Shown: piece by piece, positions 61,688 to 64,000 of the stretch
Layout of the letters: every line of letters begins with the position of its first letter
How positions within the stretch are numbered: the first letter of the stretch is position 1
Source of the DNA: GCA-002727735 sp038134525
GTDB taxonomy: Bacteria; Bacteroidota; Bacteroidia; Flavobacteriales_D; Parvicellaceae
DNA length: 64,000 nt
NCBI GenBank assembly: GCA_038134525.1
Contig: JAYPVI010000003.1
Location: forward strand, 212,975 to 276,974
Reading direction: 5' to 3'
The notes under the pieces: generated by a model
What the model saw: the letters and a program-made list of their open reading frames with translations, nothing else
Database searches by the model: none
What the model was told of the DNA's origin: nothing
Position numbers and translations under genes: made by a program

Positions 61688-62734
61688 ATGTCCGAAAAGA
61701 TAGATATACGACAACTCTCTTTAGAAGAGCTAACTGAAAAGTTGGTGGCTTTAGGTGAAAAGCCTTTTAGAGCTAAGCAAATACATGAATGGTTATGGAA
61801 AAAAAGAGCAACTAGCTTTAAGGATATGACTAATTTGTCTATTTCATTAAGAGAATTGATAAATGAACATTTTATTATTAATGCCATCAAGTTAAGTGAA
61901 GCTCAAAAAAGCGATGATCGTACCATAAAGAATGCTTTTTTGTTAGCTGATGATGCTGTGATTGAAGGGGTATTAATTCCAACTAAAAAAAGAATGACGG
62001 CTTGTGTTTCTGTTCAAGTAGGTTGCAGTTTAGATTGTGCATTTTGCGCAACGGGAAAATTAAAACGAGTTCGAAATTTGAATCCAGATGAAATCTATGA
62101 TCAAGTGGTCATGATCAGTAATCAAGCGAAAGAAGAATACAATATCTCTTTATCAAATATTGTTTTTATGGGTATGGGAGAACCATTATTAAATTATAAA
62201 AGTGTAATTTCTTCCATTGATAAAATCACTTCTAAGCAAGGGCTAGGTATATCTCCTAAACGTATTACGGTAAGCACAGCAGGAATAGCAAAAATGATTC
62301 ATAAGCTGGCTGATGATGATGTGAAATTTAATTTGGCATTATCTCTTCATGCAGCCAATGATGAAAAGCGCAATAAGATTATGCCAATTAATGAGACCAA
62401 TAATCTTGCCGTATTAAAAGAAGCTATGCAGTATTTTTCGTCAAAAACAGATTCGAGACCTACATTAGAGTACATTATTTTTAAAGATTTCAATGATGAG
62501 CTGGAAGACGCCAAAGAATTAGTTGATTTTGCATCTAATTTCCCTTCTAAAGTGAATATTATTGAATACAACCCCATTGATGGAGGTATATATCAGCAAG
62601 CAGACCCAAGAAAAGTAGACGCCTTTGCTAATTATTTAGAGAAAAATAAGGTGATAGTAAATATAAGAAGGAGTAGAGGGAAAGACATCGATGCTGCTTG
62701 TGGACAATTGGCTAATAAAAATAAATTTTCCTGA
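61688..62734 (+). CDS. rlmN: 23S rRNA A2503/tRNA A37 C2-methyltransferase (radical SAM)
   Basis: 348 residues. Radical SAM cluster motif CSLDCAFC (C113, C117, C120) in VQVGCSLDCAFCATGKLK, GMGEPLLNY, SLHAANDEKRNKIMPINETN, and the methyl-carrying Cys C338 near the end (DIDAACGQLA). The other catalytic Cys region lies in the N-terminal half. RlmN methylates C2 of A2503 of 23S rRNA and of A37 in some tRNAs. Directly follows the terminator of queA. Confidence 0.97.
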   Translation: MSEKIDIRQLSLEELTEKLVALGEKPFRAKQIHEWLWKKRATSFKDMTNLSISLRELINEHFIINAIKLSEAQKSDDRTIKNAFLLADDAVIEGVLIPTKKRMTACVSVQVGCSLDCAFCATGKLKRVRNLNPDEIYDQVVMISNQAKEEYNISLSNIVFMGMGEPLLNYKSVISSIDKITSKQGLGISPKRITVSTAGIAKMIHKLADDDVKFNLALSLHAANDEKRNKIMPINETNNLAVLKEAMQYFSSKTDSRPTLEYIIFKDFNDELEDAKELVDFASNFPSKVNIIEYNPIDGGIYQQADPRKVDAFANYLEKNKVIVNIRRSRGKDIDAACGQLANKNKFS

Positions 62735-62773
62735 CACTTTTTTTTTCATAAATTGTATTTCAAACTTTTTATT

Positions 62774-62850
62774 ATGATCAAAAATATTCCCTTTCGTTTA
62801 CTCTCATACTTCTTTTCACATCTTGTAACAAAGATAAAGATGCTGTAGGG
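62774..62850 (+). pseudogene. Frameshifted lipoprotein leader (remnant)
   Basis: The ATG at 62774 begins MIKNIPF, and a one-base shift after about seven codons opens LILLFTSCNKDKDAVGW followed by a stop, which is a perfect lipoprotein signal peptide with lipobox FTSC and the usual NKDKD tail. Without the shift the frame gives only 24 residues. I read it as the decayed 5' end of a lipoprotein gene whose body has been lost; the beta-helix gene starts 28 bases later. Confidence 0.45.
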
Positions 62851-62877
62851 TGGTAGTTTAAAATTTAATATTTAATT

Positions 62878-64000
62878 ATGATAAAGCACGCAATATTATT
62901 AATGTCCCTATTTTTTTGTGTAAGATTAGGGGCCACCGACCTTTTAGTTAATAATACAGGAGCACCAAATACATATGCTACTTTGGCAGCTGCTATTAAT
63001 GCAGCTAATGATGGTGACCGAATATTATTGGAACCCAATATCCCCATTTTTGAATCTGTTAGCATCGATAAATCGTTAGAAATTGTGAGTACTGCAGTTG
63101 ACACTGCTTTTACTATAATTGGAACAGTAACCATTATTGCAAATGCCAACAAGGAAATTAAGTTAGTTGGTGCAGAGGTACATGCATTGTCTTTTAATAG
63201 CGGAACAGCAGATTCAAGCAGTTTGTGTAAGTTTTATTTTATTGACTCTAAATTAATTTTAGCTGCAGGTATAGATTCACGTAATAGGTATGTGGAAACC
63301 AATGTTTTATTCTGTGATCAATTAGACAGAAGAGTAGAGTTTGATTATGGTAAAATAATTGCTAGCGATATTAAGGGTTTTATTTCAAATGTTAATGGTA
63401 AAATAATTGCAAACAAAATTATTACTTTAGAATCTTCTAGATTGAATGGAAGTTACTTAGTAGCAAATAACAATTTTTATCATTCAACTTCTGCGGCACA
63501 AACTTCAAATTCTCAACATCAGCTTATCATAGATGGTTCTATTAACTCTACAAATACTAACTACATAATAAATAATAGCTTCTACTCAAATCGTACTAAC
63601 ACCCAAAGCACGAACATTGGATTAAATGCAAACATTTATGTAAATACTAGTGCGAATAGTTCTGAAATTTCAATATTAAATAATAGTTTTTGGTTGAGGA
63701 ATATTGCTTTACCAAATTATAATATTACACATGATAATCACCTCTCTCTTAACGTTTTATACAACAACTTTGGTAATTACCATCTCGGTCATTATGGGGT
63801 TAGCGGAAATAATAACTTCATGAATCATTCATTGTATTTCAATAATTATTCTTCTTCTCCATCATCAAGTGATGCAGGTCATCCCGGTATTCGTTATTTT
63901 GATATTGATATGACTAGAAATGATATTGGGTTATATGGAGGGCCGTATTCTTGGTACAATTATTGGGGGTCTTCAACAGGTAAAGGAGTCATCTATGACT
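62878..64000 (+). CDS. Secreted right-handed beta-helix protein, 5' part (runs off the right edge)
   Basis: The frame is open from ATG 62878 to the end of the window, 374 codons so far, not closed. A signal peptide (about 1-21, SLFFCVRLGA) is followed by LVNNTGAPNTYATLAAAINA, AANDGDRILLEPNIPIFESV and SLEIVSTAVDTAFTIIGTVT, then many short Asn-rich turns (YIINNSFYSN, ISILNNSFW) typical of parallel beta-helix/pectate-lyase-fold proteins. IDMTRNDIGLYGGPYSWYNY is a frequent end of such a domain in Bacteroidota T9SS cargo. A T9SS sorting domain is expected beyond the edge but cannot be seen. Confidence 0.75.
   Translation, partial: MIKHAILLMSLFFCVRLGATDLLVNNTGAPNTYATLAAAINAANDGDRILLEPNIPIFESVSIDKSLEIVSTAVDTAFTIIGTVTIIANANKEIKLVGAEVHALSFNSGTADSSSLCKFYFIDSKLILAAGIDSRNRYVETNVLFCDQLDRRVEFDYGKIIASDIKGFISNVNGKIIANKIITLESSRLNGSYLVANNNFYHSTSAAQTSNSQHQLIIDGSINSTNTNYIINNSFYSNRTNTQSTNIGLNANIYVNTSANSSEISILNNSFWLRNIALPNYNITHDNHLSLNVLYNNFGNYHLGHYGVSGNNNFMNHSLYFNNYSSSPSSSDAGHPGIRYFDIDMTRNDIGLYGGPYSWYNYWGSSTGKGVIYD

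Overview
The window is AT-rich chromosomal DNA from a member of the Bacteroidota, most likely order Flavobacteriales and possibly close to Crocinitomicaceae (Fluviicola/Crocinitomix-like); the family placement is inference. The evidence is many type IX secretion (T9SS) C-terminal sorting domains (types A and B), two gliding-associated adhesin plus PorP/SprF gene pairs, a PorE-like TPR/propeller/OmpA protein, two TonB-dependent receptors with carboxypeptidase-regulatory N-termini, a PafA-like phosphatase, and promoter sequences of the Bacteroidota TTTG-N19/20-TAnnTTTG type. No insertion sequence, prophage, CRISPR array or rRNA was seen. Three tRNA genes (Ala-GGC, Asn-GTT, Cys-GCA) lack an encoded CCA.

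Layout. 0-10 kb: the 5' part of a fructosamine kinase-like gene running off the left edge, tRNA-Ala, lipoproteins (MORN-like, TlpA-like thioredoxin), two intergenic stretches with decayed or doubtful small ORFs, a three-gene operon (sulfotransferase-like, TMEM164/YwaF-like, T9SS esterase), and an operon of small MORN/membrane proteins. 10-20 kb: typA, a PafA-like alkaline phosphatase, and a 1113-residue T9SS type B adhesin with a perfect 312-bp tandem duplication followed directly by porP/sprF. 20-28 kb, minus strand: rseP, a T9SS alpha/beta-hydrolase lacking the catalytic Ser, a large TonB-dependent receptor, and a fused double-ATPase peptide/nickel-type ABC protein.

28-37 kb is the most interesting region. 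One tightly packed plus-strand operon holds ferritin, a small basic secreted protein, a YfiR-family periplasmic protein, a TPR protein, a HAMP-PP2C (SpoIIE-type) membrane phosphatase, a 1286-residue propeller/Y_Y_Y/TM/class III adenylate cyclase/HD protein, and a tandem OmpA-domain protein. The combination of YfiR, a HAMP membrane protein and an OmpA-like partner recalls the Pseudomonas YfiBNR envelope-signalling module, but the GGDEF output is replaced by a PP2C phosphatase and a cAMP-type cyclase. A second TonB-dependent receptor with its own promoter follows.

39-50 kb: a T9SS sorting-domain remnant beside tRNA-Asn, a PfkB kinase, an Ste24-type M48 protease, an endonuclease/exonuclease/phosphatase protein, lipocalin-like lipoproteins, a T9SS haem/copper monooxygenase-like protein, tRNA-Cys, and folB-gltX. 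50-57 kb: a minus-strand operon of T9SS type B adhesin, PorP/SprF and a PorE-like OmpA protein, with 20-bp direct repeats upstream. 57-63 kb: YceI, then the housekeeping run ftsX-DUF3098-uppP-truB-queA and rlmN. The window ends inside a secreted beta-helix protein, preceded by a frameshifted lipoprotein leader.

Most housekeeping calls are secure. Functional links inside the signalling operon are inferred from gene order and domain content only.
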